Of a stretch of 7,526 bases of DNA, positions 1 to 6,182 are shown piece by piece. The notes under the pieces were generated by a model. It did not search any database, was not told the DNA's origin, and saw only the letters and a program-made list of their open reading frames with translations. The stretch is taken from contig MGVM01000024.1 in NCBI GenBank assembly GCA_001800495.1, positions 1 through 7,526 on the forward strand. Reading direction: 5' to 3'. A program made the position numbers and the translations under genes. Within the stretch, counting starts at the first letter, position 1; every line of letters begins with the position of its first letter. This DNA is from Elusimicrobia bacterium RIFOXYB2_FULL_48_7 (lineage in GTDB: Bacteria > Elusimicrobiota > Endomicrobiia > CG1-02-37-114 > XYA2-FULL-39-19).

Positions 1-2139
1 ACCCGCAACAGCGCCGTCATAGACAGACCCCGGCGCGCCGGGAGGCGTGCCGTCATTGGCAACATACTGCCCGTTGGAATTGGCTGCGGTTTCGCTCACT
101 AGCCCCAGCCCGTTAATGGATTTAATGGAAAAATAATATGTCGTGCCGATTGAAAGGTTCAGCGTGCCGGTTGTGATTGTCAGTACATTGCCGATGGTTG
201 TCCAGCCGATGAAATCCGTCCCGCCGGCGGATACAGAGCTTACCGCGTATTTGTAACCTGAAATTCCGGATTCCGCGTCAATAGCGGTATCCCATGTCGC
301 TATAAGCGATGTTGTAGAATATGTGAAGGCAACGTCCGTCACCGTGCTGGTGCCGTCGCGCACAACGGCAGGGGCTGATGGCGAACTGATGTCAACAACA
401 TCCTGCAGGGTGAGCGGGTGCGGATAGGTGTAAGGCGTGTAAGAGAGCCCCTTGGACTGCGCATCGGCATAGCTTGAACATTCGTAATAATCCCTTCCCT
501 GTTTTATGTGATTCTCTGCCAGGAAGGAAGCGTTATATGTCCAAGTCTTGGGCGCTCCGAGATGAGTATTGTTCCAGGTGTACATAGGCGCTGATCTCTG
601 GACGGTGGTTCCGTCAACGAGCTCTGTGCCTGAAGTCCTGCCCGGCTGGCCGAAGCAGGGCCAGCCCCTGGTTATTTTGAATGAATCCCCCTGCTGCCAC
701 TGGAAATCCTTGCCCGGCCCGGGAGTGTAGGTAACTATTTTGAACCCGGTGCTTCCCGGAGCCCATGTATTGTTGGTCCCGCCGGACAATGTCGCGTAAA
801 TAGTGCTGTTACTGCCGGAAGTATTTGAAGTGATGACGCCCCTGCTGTAATCCTTTATATTTATAGCGTAATCGCCGGTATATTGATTGACGGTATAGCT
901 GCCGTACCGGGAAGCGAAAGAGAAGGATGTAACACTCGTGCTGTATATCAACCCTCTTGTTTTCACGGAACATAGGGACGCAGTGAGAGTATAAGAGCTG
1001 TTTGAAGTTATGAACGCCTTGCTGTCGTCCGTAAGGTTCCACACCCAGCAGCCCTTGTACTCATCAGGTGTCCAGTTCTTGCCGGAACACACCAGGGTGG
1101 TTGTGGACGACTGCGCACCGGTTACCGCGCCCGTGTCATCAGCCAGGTTGCCGTTGTACGGGCTTTCCCCGTCGCACTGGTTGAATGAATTATCTGTAGC
1201 TGTGAATGCCACGGGATATGAAATTCCCCAGTACCCCAGGTTAAGAGTCGCACTTTGGACGTTTTGGATCGCGTTATTATAAACAACTCCTGTCCCGCCG
1301 TAAAAAGTCATAACCAGGTTCATGCCGCCGCCCGGAATGAAAGTGTTGTTGTAGATTTCCAGGCTGAATACCCCCTGGTCCCAATCGTCGCCGTCCTGGT
1401 TATACACTTCCATTGCAAGGTTGCATACATTGTAACGGAACACTCCCCGGCTCCCGTGCCTGAAATTCACGTTCGTATTGGGTTTCTGGATGTAATTTAA
1501 ATAACAATCCTCAACGTAAACCGCGTTGGATGTGCCCAGCTCCAGCGGGAGAGTCCAGGAAGTATCGCCGGCAGAGCCGAGCCATATAGGGATGACGGCA
1601 GCCGACCACACTATCACGTCCGCGTAAAAAGTGCAGTGGTCTATCAGCCCGTAGGAAAGGTTGGCCAGCCCGCGGTTGTTCTGGATATCTATGGCGCAGT
1701 TCATGTTGATGAATTTGCAGTGGTCAACACGGAAGTTCTTGCAGTTTCCCCAGATGTCTATGACGTTGCGCTGCGTTCCGTTGGACCAGCTCCCGTCCGA
1801 GAATGCCATCCCCGTAATATGCCAGGGCTTGCCTTCCTGCCCGTTCACAACTATCGCGTGCGTGCAGGTGCTGGTAAGTATCAATGTATCCATCATGCCC
1901 GCGCCGCGCAGCGTGATGGCCCTGGCAGGCATTGTCACGCCGGTAGGCCACCCGATAGTCCCAGCCGGCAGCTGGACCGTGTCGCCGTCAACAGCGGAAT
2001 TTATTGCCGTTTGCACATCCGTGTCCTGTAAACTTGCCGGGGTGATTATGGCAGCGTAAATATTTTGCGCGAGCAAAATAATTAGGCTGAAGGCTTTGAC
2101 TTCCACTATTAAATTGTTGAATTTTTCTGCGATTTTCAT
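1..2139 (-). CDS. Secreted right-handed parallel beta-helix protein with FN3 repeats (C-terminus beyond window)
   Basis: An uninterrupted reading frame of 713 codons; I checked every triplet from the ATG to the window edge and found no stop. The start is ATG at 2139-2137 with AGGGGG six bases upstream. The N-terminus is a long signal peptide (hydrophobic AFSLIILLAQNIYA, about residues 16-29). Residues ~35-80 (DVQTAINSAVDGDTVQLPAG, then ITLRGAGM) are the classic opening of pectate-lyase-like beta-helices. Rungs with Asn/Cys turns (VDHCKF, IDHCTFY, VEDCYLNY, EIYNNTF, VVYNNAI) continue to ~320. Residues ~335-475 hold two related beta units (AFITSN..., GVITSN...). A YTPYTYPHPL segment (~567) closes the helix region. 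An FN3-like domain follows (~585-695; TYYFSIKSINGLG), and another begins at DGTPPGAP. Extracellular polysaccharide binding or cleavage is plausible by fold only; no catalytic residues are identified. The gene begins 20 nt after the LacI-type gene, so it is probably co-transcribed with it. Confidence 0.88.
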   Translation of the reverse strand, partial: MKIAEKFNNLIVEVKAFSLIILLAQNIYAAIITPASLQDTDVQTAINSAVDGDTVQLPAGTIGWPTGVTMPARAITLRGAGMMDTLILTSTCTHAIVVNGQEGKPWHITGMAFSDGSWSNGTQRNVIDIWGNCKNFRVDHCKFINMNCAIDIQNNRGLANLSYGLIDHCTFYADVIVWSAAVIPIWLGSAGDTSWTLPLELGTSNAVYVEDCYLNYIQKPNTNVNFRHGSRGVFRYNVCNLAMEVYNQDGDDWDQGVFSLEIYNNTFIPGGGMNLVMTFYGGTGVVYNNAIQNVQSATLNLGYWGISYPVAFTATDNSFNQCDGESPYNGNLADDTGAVTGAQSSTTTLVCSGKNWTPDEYKGCWVWNLTDDSKAFITSNSSYTLTASLCSVKTRGLIYSTSVTSFSFASRYGSYTVNQYTGDYAINIKDYSRGVITSNTSGSNSTIYATLSGGTNNTWAPGSTGFKIVTYTPGPGKDFQWQQGDSFKITRGWPCFGQPGRTSGTELVDGTTVQRSAPMYTWNNTHLGAPKTWTYNASFLAENHIKQGRDYYECSSYADAQSKGLSYTPYTYPHPLTLQDVVDISSPSAPAVVRDGTSTVTDVAFTYSTTSLIATWDTAIDAESGISGYKYAVSSVSAGGTDFIGWTTIGNVLTITTGTLNLSIGTTYYFSIKSINGLGLVSETAANSNGQYVANDGTPPGAPGSVYDGAVAG

Positions 2140-2159
2140 CACTTGCCCCCTTCGGCCAC

Positions 2160-3161
2160 CTATTTTTTCAGATTCACTCCGCAGGATTCCCTGATAATAA
2201 GTTTTGGTTCTATGATGACATGCTGAGGTGAAGAGCCCGGGTTTTTTAACCTGTCGATCAGAAGCGTAATCGCCTGCGCGCCCATTTTGTTCCCGAAATG
2301 GTCCACGGTCGTTAGCGGCGGGTAAGTTGTGGCTGAAAATGACAGGTTGTTGAATCCGACTACCGCGATGTCTTCCGGTATCCTTATCTTTCTTTGGCGC
2401 AGTTCGTGCATTATTCTTATAGCAAAGGTATCTCCGCTGGCAAAAATGGCGGTGGGCTTTTCATTCATACCGAGGATGGCTGATAAAACGGCGCCCGTGT
2501 TGCTGTCCTCTCCGCGCACATTGAAAAACAGTTCTTCCTTAAAAGGCAGGCCGTTTTCTTCAAGGGCTTTCTTATAGCCGGCAATCCTGTCGTCCGAGGT
2601 TGTATCACCTGATGAGTAAGCAATGTAGGCGATGTTTTTATGGCCGATTTTAACAAGGTGATTTGTCATTTCGCAGGCGCCCCTGGTGTTATCGCAGACC
2701 ACGTAATCGGTTTCCACACCCGGAAGGTGCCTGCTTATCAGCACTAAAGGGAATCCAGTTCCCGAAAGCCGTTTTATATCATCGGAAATCCGGGTAATCG
2801 GCAGTATGATAAGGCCGTCAACCCTTCTTTCAACAAGGGCTTTTAGTGATGTGTCGTTTTCGTAGGAAATGGAATTAAAAAGCACCAAGTACCCGTGCTT
2901 AGCGGCTTCCTCCTGGATGCCGTTTATAATATCCGCCATATACGGGTGGCTGATATCCTGCGCCACTACTCCTATAATATTGGTTTTGTTGAGCACCAGC
3001 GAGCGGGCGATGGTGTTGGGCGTGTAGTTGAGTTCTTTTGCCAGCGCCTTGACTTTGAGTTTTGTTTTTTCAGAAACCACGGCGCTGTCCCTGAGCGCCA
3101 GCGAAACCGTAGCTGGTGAAATGTTCCCTGCTTTGGCTATGTCGTAGATTGTTTTACTCAA
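2160..3161 (-). CDS. LacI-family transcriptional regulator
   Basis: A 333-residue protein, the normal length for the family. The helix-turn-helix is at residues 4-23 (TIYDIAKAGNISPATVSLAL). The hinge helix is around 48-60 (TPNTIARSLVLNKTN), and IIGVV starts the periplasmic-binding-protein-like effector domain. Effector-domain landmarks include DRIAGYKKAL, AIFASGDTFA and IPEDIAVVGFNN, all typical of sugar-responsive LacI/GalR members. The recognition helix reads SLALRD instead of the common SRALNG. The start codon is TTG: no in-frame ATG fits the family N-terminus, and AGGGGG sits eight bases upstream. The gene stands downstream of a promoter with two LacI-type operators, suggesting autorepression, and upstream of the secreted beta-helix gene, its likely co-regulated partner. 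The effector is unknown; a sugar is inferred from the family. Confidence 0.95.
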   Translation of the reverse strand: MSKTIYDIAKAGNISPATVSLALRDSAVVSEKTKLKVKALAKELNYTPNTIARSLVLNKTNIIGVVAQDISHPYMADIINGIQEEAAKHGYLVLFNSISYENDTSLKALVERRVDGLIILPITRISDDIKRLSGTGFPLVLISRHLPGVETDYVVCDNTRGACEMTNHLVKIGHKNIAYIAYSSGDTTSDDRIAGYKKALEENGLPFKEELFFNVRGEDSNTGAVLSAILGMNEKPTAIFASGDTFAIRIMHELRQRKIRIPEDIAVVGFNNLSFSATTYPPLTTVDHFGNKMGAQAITLLIDRLKNPGSSPQHVIIEPKLIIRESCGVNLKK

Positions 3162-3167
3162 TTGGAA

Positions 3168-3175
3168 TTCCCCCT
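3168..3175 (-). promoter_or_regulatory. Shine-Dalgarno for the TTG-started lacI-type gene
   Basis: The minus strand reads AGGGGGAA, with the G-run ending eight bases before TTG. This site decides the start, because the family-typical N-terminus (SKTIYDIAK) begins immediately after the TTG and no ATG is available in frame. Confidence 0.7.
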
Positions 3176-3186
3176 ACGAATTGTTG

Positions 3187-3200
3187 TTAAATCGGTTTAA
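3187..3200. promoter_or_regulatory. LacI-type operator, copy 1 (promoter-distal)
   Basis: TTAAATCGGTTTAA is a near-perfect palindrome (one mismatched pair flanking the centre) with the central CG typical of LacI/GalR operators. It lies between the candidate transcription start and the ribosome binding site of the LacI-type gene. An identical second copy lies 21 bp away. Binding by the downstream regulator is inferred. Confidence 0.7.
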
Positions 3201-3207
3201 TTCGTAT

Positions 3208-3221
3208 TTAAATCGGTTTAA
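3208..3221. promoter_or_regulatory. LacI-type operator, copy 2 (promoter-proximal)
   Basis: An identical 14-mer, TTAAATCGGTTTAA; the match to copy 1 extends to 15 bases including the following T. It begins just downstream of the candidate -10 element and the expected transcription start, so a bound repressor would block initiation or early elongation. The 21-bp centre spacing places both sites on the same face of the helix. Confidence 0.72.
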
Positions 3222-3230
3222 TCTACTATA

Positions 3231-3259
3231 GTAATACCACAGGTTTGGCAAAAAGTCAA
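3231..3259 (-). promoter_or_regulatory. Sigma70-like promoter of the lacI-type/beta-helix operon
   Basis: On the minus strand, TTGACT (3259-3254; 5 of 6 matches to TTGACA) is followed by exactly 17 bp and TATTAC (3236-3231; 4 of 6 to TATAAT). The predicted start near 3224 leaves a leader of about 60 nt containing both operators. Element quality and placement support each other, but no start site can be measured here. Confidence 0.6.
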
Positions 3260-3299
3260 GGGTAATTTGAAAAGAATTTTATAACCGGTAGGGCAGCAA

Positions 3300-4151
3300 C
3301 TATACGGGCTTGCTTCTTTCCCACCATTCTTCAAACGGTGGGAAATTTTCTGTTCTTTTCACTTCGCTGTACTGGCCTCTTGCGATAGTGTCAGTGGAAG
3401 GCATATTGTAACACAGGTTATTTGAAATAATCCATCTGTCATGAATGGAAGCGCTAAGCTTATTATCGGTTATAACCCTTATCTCACATTTTACACCTCC
3501 ATTTTCAAGCTCTTTCCTTAAATCCTGGTATAAAGCGGTGAAAGTATTGTCAATTTTTTCGGATAACATAAGGATTTCCACGTTTTTCACCCTGAGATGA
3601 TTAAGAGATTCAGCCAGCCAGTCCAACCCTGCTTTTGAAAAATATTTGTCTACCCAGTAGATGTATTTACTGCAGGAACTGATAATATCCCTGATGGTTT
3701 TCCTATTAGAAAACGGTTTCCCCGGAGAAAGTATCTTGGAATTTGACGGCGCGTGAATAACCTCGAAAATGGTTTTAATTTTGTCGTCGTGAGATTCAAC
3801 TTTATTTTCGATTTGGTTCAATCTATGAATTATCCCCTTATTCGCAGAAACCAACTTTCTTATATTAACGAACACCCGCATTATGCCTATATTCACCTGT
3901 ATTGCTCTCTCGCTGTTTAATACTGATGAGAGCATCGCCACACCCTGCTCGGTAAAAGCATAAGGCAGGTATTTTCTGTGATGCCCTGTCCCGGGTTTTA
4001 AGGTCACAAATTGTGACCTTAAAAGCACATTCTCTTCCTTGGTCAACTGAAACATGAAATCATCCGGAAATCGTTTAAGGTTACGTTTTACCGCTTGGTT
4101 TAACACCTTGATCTTGACCCCGTAAAGCCCAGCAAGGTCTTTATCTACCAT
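3300..4151 (-). CDS. ORF6N-domain protein with C-terminal PLD-like domain, native 5' end lost
   Basis: Residues 1-75 match the ORF6N DNA-binding domain typical of phage and mobile-element proteins (DKDLAGLYGV, LNQAVKRNLKRFPDDFMFQL, LRSQFVT, YLPYAFTEQGVAMLSSVLNS, ERAIQVNIGIMRVF). A charged, probably coiled-coil linker follows (~100-132). Residues ~145-283 resemble a single phospholipase-D-like module of the MITD1 C-terminal type, with IHDRWIIS at 235-242 and a conserved-looking RGQYSEVKRTE...PPFEEWW tail. The domain normally starts about 20 residues earlier. Those residues (SIEKKILVIRGFNV) are encoded in frame upstream to 4193, but there is no ATG, GTG or TTG before the stop at 4214-4212. Translation probably begins at ATG 4151, with AGGGG ten bases upstream at the transposase stop codon, or at a rare ATT/ATC. 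It may act as a DNA-associated regulator or mobile-element accessory; activity after truncation is uncertain. Confidence 0.75.
   Translation of the reverse strand: MVDKDLAGLYGVKIKVLNQAVKRNLKRFPDDFMFQLTKEENVLLRSQFVTLKPGTGHHRKYLPYAFTEQGVAMLSSVLNSERAIQVNIGIMRVFVNIRKLVSANKGIIHRLNQIENKVESHDDKIKTIFEVIHAPSNSKILSPGKPFSNRKTIRDIISSCSKYIYWVDKYFSKAGLDWLAESLNHLRVKNVEILMLSEKIDNTFTALYQDLRKELENGGVKCEIRVITDNKLSASIHDRWIISNNLCYNMPSTDTIARGQYSEVKRTENFPPFEEWWERSKPV
3996..4024. repeat. Perfect 29-bp palindrome inside the ORF6N gene
   Basis: Arms TTTTAAGGTCACAA (3996-4009) and TTGTGACCTTAAAA (4011-4024) are exact reverse complements around a single central base, 4010. The palindrome lies in the ORF6N coding region, over codons for LLRSQFVTLK. 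Part of it follows from the conserved RSQFVT codons, but the extension to 14-bp arms is not required by the protein. Confidence 0.9.
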
Positions 4152-4164
4152 GACATTAAAACCC

Positions 4165-4590
4165 CTAATAACGAGAATCTTTTTCTCGATGCTGTTTTTT
4201 CCTACGCGTTCTCAGCCGGCGCGGGACTATTACGTCTGTCCGGCGCTTTAAGATACGACGCACGGTTTCTTTCGCTAAATCCAAAAAACCGTGACGGTAA
4301 AGTGCTCCCTGAACTTTGCCTACGCCCGTCTGTTGGCCATCTGATGTCAAAGATCCTACTATCTGTTCTGCTGCTTCTACTTTATTGCTAAGGGTACGCG
4401 GACGCGGGCCGCATTTCCTGGATTCCAGCCCGCTTAGTCCTTGTTCATCAAACGCACGCGCCCAGCGAAGGACTGAATTCTGACTTATTCCGTACATCGA
4501 ACTGATTTCTTCTGTCTTTACACCTTTTTGATAGGCTTGCACTACTTCATACTTTTTACTGACACTGAACTCCCTTTTTCTGTTTGACAT
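4165..4590 (-). CDS. Truncated transposase, N-terminal HTH half only
   Basis: A 141-residue product with two helix-turn-helix segments: ~8-50 (KKYEVVQAYQKGVKTEEIS, ISQNSVLRWARAF) and ~66-115 (ALYRHGFLDLAKETVRRILK). A basic linker follows (RRLRTRRKKQHRE). This is the layout of the DNA-binding front half of DDE transposases of the IS481/IS630-like type. Full-length relatives continue for roughly 200 more residues with the RNase-H-like catalytic core. Here the frame leaves the family after QHRE and ends six codons later inside sequence belonging to the ORF6N gene, so the catalytic domain is missing and the protein cannot transpose alone. The start ATG at 4590-4588 has GGAGG (4600-4596) five bases upstream. 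It could still bind IS ends as an inhibitor, but that is speculation. Confidence 0.75.
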   Translation of the reverse strand: MSNRKREFSVSKKYEVVQAYQKGVKTEEISSMYGISQNSVLRWARAFDEQGLSGLESRKCGPRPRTLSNKVEAAEQIVGSLTSDGQQTGVGKVQGALYRHGFLDLAKETVRRILKRRTDVIVPRRLRTRRKKQHREKDSRY

Positions 4591-4624
4591 AACTGCCTCC
4601 TTTTGGTAGGCTAGTGTGTCAACA
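4186..4624 (-). mobile_element. Insertion sequence remnant, one end lost
   Basis: The segment spans the truncated transposase and its 5' flank up to a possible terminal sequence, TGTTGACACACTAG (minus strand, 4624-4611). The TGT start and position just outside the transposase leader are typical of IS ends. No inverted copy of this terminus occurs elsewhere in the window, and the DDE domain is absent, so the other end was deleted. The inner boundary near 4186 is set where the transposase stops resembling its family and the ORF6N frame takes over. The exact left end is inferred. Confidence 0.5.
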
Positions 4625-4634
4625 GATCTCCATT

Positions 4635-4766
4635 ATGAATTGTGTTGCAGAACCCTTAGACGGCATACAGGCGGATTATACTGATCCAATAAGGAAAAAA
4701 CAGCTGATGAGGATTAATGGCAGGCTTTTAAGGGTGTATCAGGACCTCGGAACTGCATTTAAATGA
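4635..4766 (+). pseudogene. Possible C-terminal gene remnant beside the IS end
   Basis: A plus-strand frame of 43 residues starting MNCVAEPLDGIQADYTD and ending RLLRVYQDLGTAFK before TGA. It reads like a genuine, charged and mostly helical protein tail, yet it begins only ten bases beyond the presumed IS terminus and has no clear ribosome binding site. The frame remains open back through the IS end to 4593, as expected if an insertion cut the gene and removed its 5' part. It is the only plausible plus-strand coding sequence here. I do not recognise the family; it could also be chance. Confidence 0.3.
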
Positions 4767-4838
4767 GAAAAAAGGCACGAAGATTGGCCGGTTAACTACT
4801 ACGATTCTTGATTTTTAATATCACTCTTCAACAGGAAT

Positions 4839-6182
4839 TTACAAAATAAAATAGTTAATATATATATTAAACACCCATTCTGGCCCGTTTACTGAATATT
4901 CCTGCGTTTTCAGATTGATTGTTGAATACCCTATATCAATGCCCAAATCCATTTTATTGGTTAAAAAATACTCGCTCCCGACAAAAGGCGTGGATGAATT
5001 GCCGTTGCCTGATATACCGTCATACTTAAAATTGATTGTTCCATAATCCAGTCCCACGAAGCCGGTTGTTTTATTTCTTGCAAATAAAATATAACTTCCT
5101 CTCAGAGAAATAACATTAATATCTGGGTCTGTCACATATCTTAATTCCATGTTTACTTTAGGGGAAACATTACACCTGAGCCCTACCCATAGGGTACCTA
5201 AACTTATTCCTGCTTTTCTATCTAATGAATAAATCTGCGATAAAGGCGCGGTTTTGAATGTATAATCGCCTAATATAGCTTTATTCCCCGAATCATCCAT
5301 GCTTATCACCCTGAAATGATAACTTTTATCAGGCACTAAATTCTTCAAGGTAAGGATGTGATTCACAGCTAAACTAGTATTTTCAGGGTTTTGGCTTCCG
5401 TATTCTTTAGTAAATCCATATTCTACCTGGGTTGTAGCCGGTTTGTCGGTAGCCCATATTATTGTTATGCTTGTATCAGTTATATTTGTCTTTATAACAT
5501 TCGTAATTATTGGAGGGTTTTTGTTAACTGCCGTCGTAAACACATTATCGTCTGAAATTGTTTTATTCATATTTTCGTCAGCACTTATGGTTCTAAAGTG
5601 ATACCGGGTATTTCCAAATAATCCAGTTATGTCAACTCTATGGTTTATTGCTAAATTGGCTTCCGGAACCGTTAAATTGCCGTAGCTTTCCGATTCTCCA
5701 TATACGACCTGGCTTGTAGCCGGTTCATCAGTCGTCCAGGTAACGCTTGTACTTGAAGATTCGATGCCAGTCATCCTTATATTTGTTATTATAGGCGGCG
5801 TAGTATCAGCAAGTGTGGTAAAAAGATAATCTCCATAAACTTCTTCGTTCCCTGATTCGTCCACGCTTCTTGCCTTGTAATGGTATGTCTGTCTAGATAA
5901 TAAACCCGATATTTCTACTGAATGCTTTAACACCAAGGTGTTATCCGTATCAGTTGTACTTTCATAATTAGCAGTCACTCCGTAATCTACCTTGCTTGTA
6001 GAAGGCTTGTCTGTTTCCCAAATAACGGTCGCAGAATTTTCCGTGATGCCTGTTACAATTACATTTTTTATATTTATTGGTATTGATTTACTTCCCAACA
6101 TTGAATTCTGGGATGAAGAATCGGGTTTTATGAAAACCATAAACAAAATGATTAAAATTATACTTTTTATTCCTTTATTCAT
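4839..6182 (-). CDS. Triple FN3-like domain protein with C-terminal outer-membrane beta-barrel
   Basis: A 447-residue exported protein. The signal peptide is IILIILFMVFI (residues ~8-18), with probable cleavage near SSSQ. Three FN3-like domains follow at ~36-124, 129-217 and 222-312. Each carries the motif W-x-TD-x-P-(S/A)-T-x-x-V-x-YG, with the Trp at 55, 149 and 243, an exact 94-residue period that shows internal duplication. Each ends with YH(Y/F)+ARS/RTIS/RVIS, then (D)E/DSGNK. Residues ~323-447 alternate polar and hydrophobic residues with glycine-rich turns (GSYILFAR, GFVGLDYG, MDLGIDIGYSTINLK) and end in NIYINYFIL, suggesting a small barrel anchoring the FN3 stalk in the outer membrane. 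The start ATG overlaps the end of the Kelch gene by 8 nt (ATGAATAA) behind AGAGGAAG, indicating coupled translation. Adhesion or surface display is inferred; there is no enzymatic motif. Confidence 0.85.
   Translation of the reverse strand: MNKGIKSIILIILFMVFIKPDSSSQNSMLGSKSIPINIKNVIVTGITENSATVIWETDKPSTSKVDYGVTANYESTTDTDNTLVLKHSVEISGLLSRQTYHYKARSVDESGNEEVYGDYLFTTLADTTPPIITNIRMTGIESSSTSVTWTTDEPATSQVVYGESESYGNLTVPEANLAINHRVDITGLFGNTRYHFRTISADENMNKTISDDNVFTTAVNKNPPIITNVIKTNITDTSITIIWATDKPATTQVEYGFTKEYGSQNPENTSLAVNHILTLKNLVPDKSYHFRVISMDDSGNKAILGDYTFKTAPLSQIYSLDRKAGISLGTLWVGLRCNVSPKVNMELRYVTDPDINVISLRGSYILFARNKTTGFVGLDYGTINFKYDGISGNGNSSTPFVGSEYFLTNKMDLGIDIGYSTINLKTQEYSVNGPEWVFNIYINYFIL

Noticed and set aside
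1724..1951. Minus-strand frame in another register, rich in Arg and His
   Set aside because: Out of frame with the beta-helix gene, which is clearly coding here; the composition is typical of a shifted frame.
1010..2059. Several plus-strand open frames of 75-132 codons opposite the beta-helix gene
   Set aside because: They overlap a continuous 713-codon minus-strand frame with a signal peptide and beta-helix motifs. They lack family motifs and are expected shadows in GC-rich sequence.
3996..4024. The palindrome as a CRP-type site
   Set aside because: CRP sites are TGTGA-N6-TCACA; here the half-sites have the opposite orientation (TCACA...TGTGA), and it lies deep inside a coding region.
4594..4622. 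TTGACA at the IS end as a transposase promoter
   Set aside because: No acceptable -10 element lies 16-18 bp downstream; that position is the GGAGG ribosome binding site. The hexamer is more likely part of the IS terminus.
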